Shown here in pieces: positions 9,738 through 20,135 of a DNA stretch of 64,000 nucleotides. The stretch lies in NCBI GenBank assembly GCA_034401795.1, contig CM067374.1:94456398-94520397 (forward strand), given 5' to 3'. The position numbers and the translations under genes were made by a program. Numbering within the stretch: the stretch's first letter is position 1; every line of letters starts with the position of its first letter. This DNA is from Chaetoderma sp. LZ-2023a (Eukaryota; Mollusca; Caudofoveata; Chaetodermatida; Chaetodermatidae). A model generated the notes under the pieces. It had not been told where the DNA came from. It searched no databases and worked only from the letters and a program-made list of their open reading frames with translations.

Positions 9738-10730
9738 AGGGAATCACCAGACCCTCTATACTACTGTGTATAAAATGAATCTACAGACCGTAACGTTTTC
9801 AAAAATATAATTGTAAGATCTGTGCTAAAATTAGAAATATATATCTTCGTTATTTAAATATGTGGTATATGGGTTAAATTTCTATTCCCGGCTGAGGCGT
9901 ATGACGTCATAAGTTGAACGTTTTTCTCGCTGTCATCCAACGCTATCGCAATAAAATTGCGAATTGCGTTTTTGTAAGGGGATTCTCTTCAGCGGTTTTA
10001 GGAATATATACACTATATTTGCGGAAATGTTGAGGAATATATACTAACAGTCCTTTGTCTGATTTCTCTGATGGTGCCAATTTTGACATGAAGTTTTGAT
10101 CTTGAGATAAATGAATGACGCGATAGTATAGGCAATTCAATATAATTGCCACTATTGAATCAACACTCTTACTGGGGCTACGGCAGATAATGTTATTAAA
10201 GTTTCATCTATTAATATGAGAGTTTAAATAGTTTGTACATACATCCAGTCCATCTTTAGGTACTTATGTTTTCATACTAGCCTCAAAACTTCTTGAGATT
10301 TTGTAATGTTAATGTAATTGGCAGGTATCTTCATAGAAAATGGCCATCTTAAGGTTCGGCAATTAATGTGTGAAAATAACAAATACATTCCATAAATTTG
10401 CGATAGTGTGATACACGTCTTAATCTCTTCAATCTGTACATATATAAATGATGTCGATAGCATTATCACCGATAGAGATATCACCATCCAAATGCATGCA
10501 CTCCTGTCTTCAGAGTGCCGTTATTATGGTTCTTGTCGGATGGGATTCAACCTATGACGTCATAGGTTTAATTAACTCGCAGAAAATTATAGCAACATAG
10601 CGTTTTTTAACACCATTTTACTCGGATTTATATACAAATGTCGGGGGAAAGCTTTATACAGTAGCTTAAATGTGGGCTCTACAATAGAACTGCGTGTTTT
10701 ATGCAAACGATGGCGACCCTTCTTGTGTTC
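9738..10730. other. Gene-free stretch with two CRE palindromes
   Basis: No coding region recognised. TGACGTCA occurs at 9902-9909 and 10555-10562, each followed by AAGTTGAAC or AGGTTTAA and then TTTCTCGC- or CTCGCAG-like sequence. The two sites may be the ends of one old repeat. Confidence 0.45.
10549..10568. promoter_or_regulatory. Perfect 20-bp palindrome containing a CRE octamer
   Basis: AACCTATGACGTCATAGGTT equals its own reverse complement. The centre is the consensus CREB/ATF site. Nothing nearby shows that it is functional. Confidence 0.5.
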
Positions 10731-10796
10731 CCCTTTAATGGTTAAACCGGCTTCTGCAGTTGTGGCGAGCCATGTAAGTTTGCCAGCCAACAGATG
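10731..10796. mobile_element. Family A MITE, left part of a split copy (A12-left)
   Basis: CCTTTAATGGTTAAACCGGC and TTCTGCAGT match the family A left end. The stem is interrupted by the next repeat; the right part resumes at 11754. Confidence 0.6.
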
Positions 10797-11753
10797 GTTT
10801 TTAGCTCACATGACCAAAATGGCCAAGTGAGCTTAATGCTATCTGTCCGTCCATCCGTCAACTCATGGATTAAAGCATATCTCCTAGTAAACTGCTTGGT
10901 GGACTTTGATCAAATTTGCTGGAAGGATCCTATGGGAGGAGGCTTCAGAACTTTTCATCAGAACTTTTATTGGTCCATTTGTCTGGCGACCATCTTGGAT
11001 TTTTTGACAATTTTCTGGAAACATTTAAAACACTAACTGTTAGGCAATGGCCCGATTTCAATGAAACTGTGGAACTATCCTTGATGGTAGATGGTATCAA
11101 ATGATAATCTTTTTTGGCCCGCCATCTTGGATTATCCGGAAATCATTTAAAACATGTCTCCTAAACCAATTGGCAGATTTAAAGCCAATTAGGCTATACA
11201 GGTCTTTTAGGGAGGTGGGGTGTGTGTGTTGGGGGGGGGGGGAATGGGTGGGGGGAGGAGCCTTCAGAACTTCTATTCATCTAGTTGATTGTTTCGCCGG
11301 CTATCTTGGACTTCTATTCATAATTTTGATTGGTCAATTTTTCAGGCATCCATCTTGAATTTTATGAAAAATTTTCCGGAAATATTTAAATTGCTACTAA
11401 AACTTAATCAATGGCCCAATTTCAACGAAACCTGGCTGTAACTATCATATGGCAGTAGGCTTCAATATAGGAAACAACAAATTACGTTGGTTACTTTGAA
11501 ACTGAAACTCCATTTTGGAGGTTGATTGGACTATGTCTGGGGAAGAAACCTATCGAAATTGACAAATGAATTATCCATAATCCAGGATGGCCGCCATCTT
11601 GAAAATTGGTTTTGTATGATAACTCGTTTTGAAGCTCATTCTAATTTTGTATTTGGTGTCATTACTAAATTTAAAAGATCATGTATATTTAAATGCAATT
11701 GTTTCAAATGCGCATCGTCCAGGTGAGCGTCATATGCCATTGGGCCTCTTGTT
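10797..11753 (+). mobile_element. Molluscan-type AGCTCAC...GGGCCTCTTGTT repeat
   Basis: Starts TTTTTAGCTCACATGACC..AAATGGCCAAGTGAGCTTA and ends CAGGTGAGCG...CCATTGGGCCTCTTGTT. The ends contain short inverted repeats (GCTCAC.TG / CA.GTGAGC). Inside, degenerate subunits with GCCATCTTGGA and GGAAA..ATTTAAA recur four times or so. I associate these start and end sequences with an abundant non-coding repeat in mollusc genomes and transcript 3' ends; that is recall, not a search. It splits a family A element. No protein is encoded. Confidence 0.7.
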
Positions 11754-11852
11754 GAAAATTTCTGGTTTCGTAAGTGAGCCAGTAATTCAAGTGGTAAATT
11801 TTCAAAAAATAGTCTTGTGTTGGCCTATGAGTATGAATGGGCCCTCATTAAG
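11754..11852. mobile_element. Family A MITE, right part of a split copy (A12-right)
   Basis: GAAAATTTCTGGTTTCGTAA, then GAGCCAGTAATTCAAGTGGT and AAATTTTCAAAAAATAGTCT match the family A right arm. Together with 10731-10796 it makes one interrupted element. Confidence 0.65.
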
Positions 11853-12392
11853 CCAATAATTTGACTTTATATTTACCAATATTTACAATTATTGGGATTG
11901 AGGGAGGGGTAGCAGCGAGTGAGAGTATAAGGAGGTGAGAGAGCGTGAAATTGTGCTGGTAGTGAATGGGTGGGGTAGAGAGATGGACCTCCGCCAACAG
12001 TAAATGTATTGTAATTTGTTACGCGTGACCACTGTCGGTTGGCTACCCGTCCAGCATCAATTCTGACATGCAACAACAAGTCTCATGGCACGTTTGTTAA
12101 GTCCGGCACTGCACCGCGGTTGCGCCGCTGGCACGCTGAAGCTGACCTATCCCGGTGGGAACTATGTGGTGATGCCAAACAACAGCGGTTGACCACGTGT
12201 GGTGGGAGGGGGTCAAGTGCCTGTGAGACTGCTTGGACATGCCCATTTATCGCGTTCACACGTCATTCCGAGCTGTCAGCAGACCCACAGAACATCGCCC
12301 CATGTCCACTTAGTGTACGAGAGTAAATAAATAAGGGACGTGTTGAAATCTCGTAACCATACAGAGTATTTATTTATTCCATTTAATTCTGC
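11853..12392. other. Gene-free stretch, GC-richer island at 12030-12300
   Basis: The 12039-12326 segment is GC-richer than its surroundings and has an open frame of 95 codons, but it shows no recognisable domain. No gene call. Confidence 0.35.
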
Positions 12393-12611
12393 TTACCCCT
12401 TTCCAAAATACAGCCTCTGTAGAGGTCTTGAGTAATGCTCATTTGCGGGCTAAGAGAAGACTATTTTTGAAAATTTACCACTGGAATGCCTAGCTTGATA
12501 ATCGAGCCCAATGGTAAATATTCAAAAAGAGTCTTCACTTGGCCTGCAAATGAACATTTAATAAGCAAATATTTTGATATTCTTGACCAAATTTGGCTAT
12601 TAAAGGGTTAA
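12393..12611. mobile_element. Family A hairpin MITE (A13)
   Basis: TTACCCCTTTCC at the left, ATTAAAGGGTTAA at the right. Outer motifs CTCATTTGCGGGCTAAGAG / CACTTGGCCTGCAAATGA are present; the stem centre has a deletion (right arm reads GAGCCCAATGGTAAA). Confidence 0.8.
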
Positions 12612-12904
12612 ATGCAAAATATTAACACATCGTACATTCTGAACACCTCGGAGTGAAACGATTTTAAATCCAAACTATTTGCCATCATTAGATATTGACT
12701 CTTCATAAACACGCAATAGTGGACATATTGTTTGTGGATTCGTGGAGTTTCAGTGTTCTATAGATGCGGGTGAACAGTTGATTTACAATTAATAGAGGTA
12801 TTCGTTTCTAGCTGCGCCCCACCCCTTTGTAGCTAACGTTATACGCATATTAGAATCGATCTTAGCACTTTGAAACGCGTATTCTCGCACCCCAATTTAA
12901 ACTT

Positions 12905-13085
12905 TGGACATACTGGTAAGATGTTGAATATTTAGAAACTACGTTGACTGGGTTTAAAAAAATAGTCAACAGAATGCTTATTCAATTGCAAATTCATCAA
13001 AGACATACAGCTCAGACGATTACTGATGGACCTTGTCACATTTCGTGACGGACACACGTCATTTTAATTATTCGACTTAGCTGTT
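12905..13085 (-). mobile_element. Family B element, decayed fragment
   Basis: GTTGAATATTTAGAAACTAC..TTGACTGG, then CAACAGAATGCTTATTCAATT, AAGACATACA and a GACGGAC..ACGTCATTTT stretch follow the order of family B in reverse orientation. Confidence 0.55.
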
Positions 13086-13136
13086 GCTGCCTACGTTTGA
13101 CAATATCCAACAGTTCCTGTATCAGTGGGCTTGAAA

Positions 13137-13524
13137 TAGGGGAATCTAGTCGTAGCTATGCACCGCTAATCTCCACCCACACGTGGCCTCTGTTGGGATC
13201 AATCTATCCCTGAACTTCCTAACTATCAATTTCCAGAAAAATATACATGTAAGCTGTACATTGTTTTGAAACTAATTTGAACGGGGCCTGTTGCTGCCTA
13301 TGGGAGCAACAGCCCCAGTCAAATTAGTTTCAAAAATATTCAAGAGCTTGTTTATTAAATAGTAAAAACATACAATTCGTCAGCGCTTAGTCCGTCATCG
13401 ATTATGCACACGTTAGAAACTTATATCCGTCATTCCTGACGTAACTGATTATGACGTCATCCTACACGTCACGCAGTTGATTATAACGTCATATGATTCA
13501 TAGATAAACTGGAGAGGTTAATCG
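13137..13524 (-). mobile_element. Family B element (B1, reverse)
   Basis: Read left to right: TAGCTATGCACCGC, ACTATCAATTTCCAGAAAA, hairpin AACTAATTTGAACGGGGCC / GCCCCAGTCAAATTAGTTTC, TTTATTAAATAGTAAAAACATACAATTCG-like tract, TGACGTCA at 13452, then TAAACTGGAGAGGTT. This is the full family order but the outer ends have diverged. Confidence 0.8.
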
Positions 13525-14471
13525 AGACCGTGGCTGTTTAAAGGGTTAAATAAAGAGTCGATATGGTATATGGCGAACAATCTCTGAATATTTGTGAACA
13601 GGGTACTGAATTTTATAGAAGCACAGGCTTCGCCTTCACAATTGGTAGTGTTGAGCACGCCATTGTACCTAAATAACGAATCGTTTATGTGGTATGAAAA
13701 CAGGGTTAGTTAAAACGAGTCCCCCAGCTCTTTGAAACGGGATTTGAAAATATACGCTTGTAACCATATGAATCTAGCGTACAGAGACGCTCCAAAAGTG
13801 ACCATCGTGTTTCAATTGATATACTGGAATGTAGCACCCACCCACCCATCCGGGACCATGGCGTTTGCGAAACTCGAACCCGCAAGGCATGTATGTATAA
13901 TTCATTAAATGATCAGACATCGAGTTGACATGGTAAGAATAAAGTTCAAAGATTGTTTAGAAATACATTCAAATAACATTTATCTATAGCGATGAATGAA
14001 TGAATTATTGATACATGTAAATACTTCTGGCCATTTTCTCGTCGTGTAAGAGATTTTCCTTTGTAATTTCATTGACCCATTATTTTCACTGAAACTAACC
14101 TGACCAATGGATTCAATTGGGAAGAAGCTCTTCATATAAGAAAAGAGATGACCCGTCTATTTGTGTATGTAAGCAATACAATGCACTTATAGATACAGAC
14201 ACAGAAATCTTAAACGACCCCCTAGGAAGCATTTCAAAATTGGTATTTTAAAGAGAAGTGACGTCTTAATACACAGGAAATTCCTTTGATGTACATAGTT
14301 GCGGTTCATCAAGAGAGGGGTTTCTACCACTTTCGTTAAAGAACCACTCACCACTATGACCCTCAAAAGGCGGGTTGCCATTATAGACATGTTTAGAGTA
14401 CAGCTCAGAAATAACGTAGCCTGTTTCCAAGGCAAAAACAAAACGTACAATTTTGAACACGTAAGAAATGT
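13525..14471. other. Gene-free stretch
   Basis: Mixed composition. Open frames near 14187-14540 overlap one another on both strands and carry no recognisable domain. No repeat recognised. Confidence 0.4.
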
Positions 14472-14562
14472 TCTGTTGAATATTTTGAACAGAACTGGGT
14501 AAGACACTGCTGCCTTAGGTAGCAGTGGTTTCCACTCCAATTATGTACACAAATTCAACAGT
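14472..14562. repeat. Family B core hairpin, decayed
   Basis: GTTGAATATTTTGAACAGAA, then ACTGCTGCCTTAGGTAGCAGT (perfect inner stem), then CCACTCCAATTATGTACACAAATTCAACA-like right arm. Confidence 0.6.
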
Positions 14563-15061
14563 TTGTTCTATTTTGTTTTGGAAATTGTTAAAGTTATTTC
14601 TGAGCCATACTGTACATGTCTGTGGCTGGTCTGGCAAGTTGCCATTGTCTGTGGCGATATCGGTGTGGATTGTTGCGCAGGTCAAGGGTCACAGCAGTGA
14701 CAGTCGATGAATAACCTTCTACAATAAGTGATTAACTTAGTGGATATGTGCCTATTGCTCGGGCGGTACGTTTGAGCTATTATAATAGAAAGTTCATATA
14801 ATCTATCTAAATAGGATGCGATACGATACCCAACCGAACTTATGCTACTGACCAATTCACTGCTGATATGCAAGCGCGTTTTACACGGACTCCCGTCGCA
14901 GGATAAATTGGGCACATTTTGAAAAATAACGTTAGGCCTATACATCTTCTTATATTGCTATAAGGCAGTGCTTTATAAAATAGAAACACATTCAAATGAA
15001 TGAATGCAATGCCTCCATAGATAGCAACGTATTCTTTTATATGACACTCTACAAATAAGAT
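14563..15061. other. Gene-free stretch
   Basis: No coding signal or recognised repeat. Confidence 0.4.
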
Positions 15062-15125
15062 GTTGGATATTTTAAAACTAATTTGAATGAAATGAGTGAA
15101 AACTGTTGCTGCGAAGGCTACTCAA
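15062..15125. repeat. Family B hairpin, left arm only
   Basis: GTTGGATATTTTAAAACTAA, TTTGAATGAAATGAG, then TGTTGCTGCGAAGGC; no right arm. Confidence 0.5.
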
Positions 15126-15337
15126 AATTTCTCTGACTATACGTAATTCGTCATACGTGTTCTATGTGTTTGACGTTGTACTATACAGGCCGCTGTTCCC
15201 TCAAAGAGACAGGGCGAAAGATTTTCCGTCAACCTCTTCACATGTCAGATTATAACTTAATCCGATTTTCTGTATAAGGTTACGTACTTTAACCATTATA
15301 GTACAGAAATGACACTCGTTTTTGCTGTGGCTAAAGA

Positions 15338-15442
15338 ATGTTATGTTGAATATTTTGAAACGACTGAGAGCTTTTGCTGCCTATGGCAACAACAGGTTCA
15401 AGGCAAAATACTTTCGAAGAATTCAGCAGCTTTCGTATATGC
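15338..15442. repeat. Family B core hairpin, diverged
   Basis: GTTGAATATTTTGAAACGAC, TGCTGCCTATGGCAACAACA, then GGCAAAATACTTTCGAAGAA and TTCAGCAGC. Confidence 0.6.
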
Positions 15443-15490
15443 TTGCCCCGTAATCAATGCACTGAAATTGAAGGGAATAAATGTTCAAGA

Positions 15491-15697
15491 TTAACCCTTG
15501 TTTAACCGTCGAATTTGGCCAGAAAATGTGTACTTGCAGACCAAGAGAGGACTATTTTTGAAAATTTACAACTGGAAATGACTGGTTCGGTTCCAGTCAA
15601 AAATTTTCAAAAATAGTATTCTCTTGGTCTGCAAATTGACATTTCTCAAGACCGCTGCAGAAGCCATTTTTGGCTGATATGAGTGTTAAGGCGTTAA
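15491..15697. mobile_element. Family A hairpin MITE (A14)
   Basis: TTAACCCTTGTTTAACCGTC at the left, GAGTGTTAAGGCGTTAA at the right. The stem loop is shortened (GACTGGTTCGGTTCCAGTC). Confidence 0.85.
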
Positions 15698-15974
15698 GAA
15701 AACACAGTTTCAATCAACACTGTGAATGGTAAGAAGATTAAGACGACGTGCAAGGAATATATGATGTCGTGAATAATTTCTCTTATAAATTGTGTATGGG
15801 CCCCACTATTGCAATACGTGGACTAGATGTCCTGAAAACAGATCATGCAATACACACCCGATGTTCCAAAAAGGCGCTCAAAATCCAAAAAAGAATTATC
15901 GTATTTCCCCCATTTGAAACTGTAATCCCAGTATTTCACTTTTGCAGTCATGATATACATAAACAGTTAGAGAT

Positions 15975-16055
15975 TTTGAAACCAATTTGCCTAGAAGCTG
16001 GTGCCCCCCCCCCCCCAATATCAGTCAAATTAGTTGCAAAATATTCAACATCATT
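15975..16055. repeat. Family B hairpin with a poly-C loop
   Basis: Left arm ATTTTGAAACCAATTTGCCT and right arm CAGTCAAATTAGTTGCAAAA are separated by a run of C (16003-16017) where the GCTGTTGCTGCC inner stem should be. It abuts the 3' end of the LINE. Confidence 0.6.
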
Positions 16056-16096
16056 TTCTGCTTCTTCTTGCGTTCATCTTTCTCATGACAGTAATC

Positions 16097-16921
16097 TCAG
16101 ACTGTTATCCCTATTTGGTGCATGAAAGCTGAAGTGGTCATCAAACTGTCTCTGTCTCCTCTGATCTTCTCTTCAAAAGATACTTCAATATGCCAGGAGC
16201 TTCTCCTAGCCTGTTCGTATCGCTGGCAGTGCTGCAAGAGATGTTCGGCTATTTCTTCTGCCTGCTGACACTCACAAAGTGCAGAATCTGTAATATTGAG
16301 ACGGTGAAGATGTGCATTGAGACGATTGTGACCAGTCCTCAATCTGAAGATACATGTCTGATCCTCCCTACTGAGGCTGTGTATTGCATCATTATGCTGC
16401 CTGCTGGTGGTTCTTGTGGCTTTAATGATATGCTTAAGTTCTTCAAAGTCAATCTCGCGGTTGAATTGTTCTTTATTTGACCCTTCCGTAGCCAGTTGAT
16501 CAGCTTTGTCATTTCCTAATATGCCACAATGCGAGGGAATCCACTGTAAGTTGACATTGTTCTCCTTAGCCGGAAGATTTTCATGAATTAAATCTGTACC
16601 TTCCTTTCCACTCTCCAGCGCCTGGAGCGCTGAGAGGGAGTCTGTCAGCCTCAGGAAGACACTATTTTCATTTCTGGTCTTTCGTTGTATCAACTTTTGG
16701 CTAGCTAAGATCAGTGCCTGGATTTCTGCAGTGTAATTGCTATAGTGCTTCCCTGTTGGCAAGCATGAGTCTGTTATATCTCCACATGGAAACCGAATGT
16801 GAGCACCTGCCCCTCCATTCTTAACAGCCTGGATAGCTGATCCATCTGTATAAGCATGTATCCACTCTTCCTCAGGGTAGTTTTTTGCAATATGACTCAA
16901 TGCAAGAACTTTGTTTGTCAC
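16097..16921 (-). pseudogene. LINE ORF2 segment: RNase H and C-terminal cysteine motif
   Basis: The segment has the RNase H catalytic set in order: Asp26 in AYTDGSA, Glu66 in NYTAEIQAL, Asp94 in LTDSLSALQ, and Asp141 in HCGILGNDKADQLA (His131 nearby). Downstream, about residues 193-245, is LRTGHNRLNAHL..CECQ...EHLLQHC, typical of the tail of RNase H-bearing LINEs. In these elements RNase H removes the RNA strand of the cDNA hybrid. The frame stays open upstream of the nominal start, across the stop of the RT segment (to about 17050), so this is one original ORF broken by a single-base shift rather than a separate gene. Confidence 0.9.
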
Positions 16922-17025
16922 CTCTGCTTGATCTCCCTTGCTTTCAATCCCTGGAATCGAGGGCCAGATTGAAATGGTGTTTTCTATTTCAGAAGCTTTC
17001 CACGGTTCCCTCTCAGAGATAGCAG

Positions 17026-18513
17026 TTACGTTTCTACATCTGGGGAAGATGTCCGACTCTCTGTTTCTTTCAATTTCTTTGAAGTTAATAAGAAATTATT
17101 CCTTTTGAGCCTTCCTGTAGACATTTGGTGAGTCAGCATATGCATTGGATGGTGAGGCATCAATTTGAATTTCTCGTATTGAATCTCGGCCTTGATTTCT
17201 CGTCTCTGCTGGAGTGGCTGGATATTGGTAAGCTCTTCCATCGCTGCTATTGGAGTGGTCGTCATAGAGCCTGTTATGATACGAAGAGTCTGATTTTGTA
17301 CCTTATCCAATGACTGAAGGGTGCTTGTAGCAGCTGTCATCCATGATGACGAACCGTATTCGATGATGGGCCTAACTGATCCAGAGCAAACCTGTTTCAG
17401 AATTTTCATGTTAGCTCCCCATTTTGTTCCAGTGAGCTTCCGCATAACTGCCAGTCTTCGCTTGGCTATAACTTCAGCTTTTCTGATTTGCGCCTTCCGG
17501 GTTAGTCGTTTGTCAAATATCAGACCAAGATAAGTTACTTCATCCACAAAGTGCAGAACTGAGTCACCAAATTTCAGACTTGTCTGTTCCTTTTTAGTGG
17601 ATAGTGCGAATAGAGTTGCAACTGTCTTCTCTTTGTTGATCTGGACAAACCATCTTGTAACCCAAGAATTGAGCTGATCAATTGCGAGTCGCATGCGGTA
17701 ATTGGCTGTTGACACACACTCCTCGCTGCTCCACATCACAAGATCGTCAGCATACAATGCAGCTCTGACTCCCATTGGAAGGTTCTTCACCAGGTCATTG
17801 ATGAATATTATGAAGAGGGTGGGAGAGACTACACCACCCTGAGGTGCACCATGTCGTAGCAGGACTTTCTTGCTGCTCATCCCATTCAGCTGTACTGATG
17901 CCTTTCGGTTGTGGAGATACTGGCATATCCATCTGTACATTTTTCCAGAGATATCACTGGTCCTGAGCTTTTGGAGGAATCCATGCTTCCATACTTTATC
18001 AAATGCCTTCTGCAGATCAACCCACACAGTGATGGTATGCTTTTTCTGTTGGAACTCCTCCTCAATAAACTGTGTCAGATACGTTGTTTGATCCTCAGTA
18101 GATCTACAATTTCTGAAGCCATTTTGTTCATCCGCTAAAAGATTGTTGCTTTCAAGATGTCGAAGAAGTCTTTGGTTGAGGGCTTTGACAGTGCAACTAG
18201 TCTGATTCCTCAACATCTTATTGGTTGTTCCATCTGGTCCAGGAGACTTCCTGTTTTTCAGAACTTTCAAGCTTTTCTCCAACTCGCTGATGGTCAGAAG
18301 CTCATCCATTCCCGCGGCATGTATTTGTGTCTCTCCGTTCCCATTTGCAGACTTCATTGCAGCTTTTTTACAACTCACTGGCACATCTAGATTGCTTACT
18401 TTCTGAAACATACAAGCAAAGTGTTTAGCAGCAGCCTCTCCTGTTTTAATGTCACAATCCTCTTCAAGAGTTATGTTCGGTACTCTGGTGTTTTCATCGT
18501 TAAGCTGTTTCAC
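17026..18513 (-). pseudogene. LINE ORF2 segment: reverse transcriptase, internally deleted
   Basis: Motifs by residue: SPGPDG 90-95, NLLADEQNGFR 124-134, WVDLQKAFD 164-172 (catalytic Asp166), GAPQGGVVSPTLF 222-234, and YADD 254-257 (catalytic Asp pair). The thumb region continues with TYLGLIFD. The usual 50-70 residues between SPGPDG and the LADEQ.GFR motif, which normally include the PISL..C.K..E block, are missing: residues 101-112 join the two sides directly. The deletion keeps the frame. The catalytic aspartates remain, but loss of the early RT motifs makes activity unlikely. Confidence 0.92.
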
Positions 18514-18541
18514 AAGCCTCCAGAGTTTGTTCGTATCCTTT

Positions 18542-19228
18542 TCAAGATTTAAGCTTGAAGTTTTCTCTCCACGATTCTCTGGTGGCTCTGATTTTGGCTT
18601 TCAGATATTTTGCCTTGGGTTGTTGGAGTCTCACATGGTTGGCTTCTGTTGGGACATTCTCTGCAATTTCCCTTGCGTTGGACATTTCTTCGTGTAACCT
18701 TTGCAGAGACGTACTCCAGTACGGTCTGTAGTTTCTCCTTGACCCCCTATGATTGCATTTGCCAGCAGCAGAGAGTAAAGCAGAGTTAAGCTCTTTAACA
18801 ACGTTATTGATATTTTGGTTTTTGACATCAATGTCTTTTACCAATCTGTCACTCTCTTGCTGATATCTGTCCCAGTCTGCTTTCTTATAGTTCCATCGAG
18901 GAGTCTGATTTCGGTCAATCTCAACATCCATGTTAATGGTAATGAAAACAGGGTGGTGATCACTGCCTCCAAGCTGTTCGCCAACAATACGCAAAGATTC
19001 TTGATGTAGATTTTCTGTCGAACATGATAGATCAGGAGAACTTGAGGTATGCCATCGTCCTGAGTAGAATATAGGGAGGTCATCTGCCTTATTCAAGAGA
19101 ATCAGCTTCTGCTCATCCATCCAATTTTCAATTTCCTCACCCCTCCTATCAGTAGCATGATAGCCCCATAACTGAGAAAGACTGTTGAGGTCACCATCAA
19201 CGATAGTTGAAACAGCATTTTGATACAT
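18542..19228 (-). pseudogene. LINE ORF2 segment: apurinic-like endonuclease, C-terminal half
   Basis: Contains GDLNSLSQLWGY (residues 12-23), RRGEEIENW, SSPDLSCS and GGSDHHPVFITI (about 87-98). These are the later motifs of the APE-type endonuclease that nicks target DNA for target-primed reverse transcription; GDxN and SDHHPV are catalytic in the family. The first half, including the N-terminal catalytic Glu motif, is missing because the element is truncated at the trinucleotide repeat. A one-base shift near 18549 separates it from the RT segment. Confidence 0.88.
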
Positions 19229-19237
19229 ACGTTATTT

Positions 19238-19238
<1 letters not shown>

Positions 19239-19303
<65 letters not shown>

Positions 19304-19385
19304 CAGTAGTAGTAACAGTAGCAGCAGCAGCATCAGCATCACCATCAGCAGCGGCGGCGGTGGTGGCGGCAGCGGCAGAGGCAAC
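19239..19385. repeat. (TAG)n / (GCA)n microsatellite at the LINE 5' end
   Basis: TAG repeats (19239-19302) pass into AGTAGTAACAGTAGCAGCAGC and GGCGGC repeats. It sits at the truncation point of the LINE, so it either predated the insertion or grew from its junction. Confidence 0.95.
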
Positions 19386-19596
19386 AGAGGCCATTCCCTT
19401 CTTGACTCACCCGATAAGGGGGACCCACAACTAATTAGGCCTCGGCCCTAAATAGGCTTAATCCGACTGTATCTGAAACAGATTCACCCACCGGCCCATT
19501 CTCCCACCGGCAGAGAGTTAATCATGCGTGATGTTGTAACTAATTACCACGGACTGACCCCTCACCTCACCCGGAGATTATAATGAATGGTTATTA

Positions 19597-19597
<1 letters not shown>
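19386..19597. other. Gene-free stretch
   Basis: Contains CACCCACCGGCCCATTCTCC and CACCGGCAGAG-like duplications; no gene. Confidence 0.4.

Positions 19598-19662
<65 letters not shown>
19598..19662. repeat. (ATT)n microsatellite
   Basis: About 21 copies of ATT; poly-Ile/Asn frames across it are not genes. Confidence 0.97.
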
Positions 19663-19835
19663 CACAACAATTTTCATTATTGATATCAATCGTATCATCA
19701 TAGACGATAATATGGTCAGAAACCGGTGTTGCCTAGGGCACCACAGGATTAAGGTCGGACTATTATTAGGCTTATAGATTGCTATACATACATACAATTC
19801 ATACACTATATAGTATAGGAAGAATAAATTGAGCA

Positions 19836-19972
19836 GGTCACCAGTCAAATTAGTTTCAAATATTCAACAGCTATTAGATTATTTGTTTATCAACAATACA
19901 ATTCGCACACTTGGTTTCAAAATATTCAACATTTATTAAATTATAATCCTCATAATGACATACAATTCGTAC
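19836..19972 (-). repeat. Family B, two partial right arms in tandem
   Basis: CCAGTCAAATTAGTTTCAAA..ATTCAACAG is followed about 50 bases later by a second GGTTTCAAAATATTCAACA. Both are followed by TTTATTAAA or TTTGTTTATCAA and ATACAATTCG tracts. This is a local duplication of the 3' half of family B. Confidence 0.6.
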
Positions 19973-20135
19973 TCAAATGCGCATGTAGGTTGGGTGGGGT
20001 GTGGCCGGGTCTCACTTCTCCTTTCTCTTTCATTTACATGTAAGAGAGGAGAAGAGAAGACCGGGTGAACGCACTATGCGCTATATGATTGGGGTCTGGG
20101 TAGGTGAGGGTAAATGATGACCGTAGTAATTAAAA

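Larger units (their letters stand above)
16060..19230 (-). mobile_element. 5'-truncated non-LTR retrotransposon (LINE) with APE, RT and RNase H segments
   Basis: Reading on the minus strand, an endonuclease C-terminal part (19228-18542), a reverse transcriptase (18513-17026) and an RNase H plus cysteine motif (16921-16097) follow in the order of LINE clades that carry RNase H, such as I/Jockey-related groups; I cannot fix the clade. Each junction is a one-base frameshift. The RT also lacks its first motifs. The 5' end stops abruptly at a (CTA)n tract on the element strand. The 3' end lies close to 16060 and shows no obvious poly-A. The copy cannot encode a working polyprotein. Confidence 0.9.

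Noticed and set aside
12039..12326. 95-codon frame in a GC-richer island, considered as an exon
   Set aside because: No domain and no paired splice sites that would join it to other exons.
16190..19009. Plus-strand frames of 60-96 codons
   Set aside because: Antisense shadows of the LINE coding segments.
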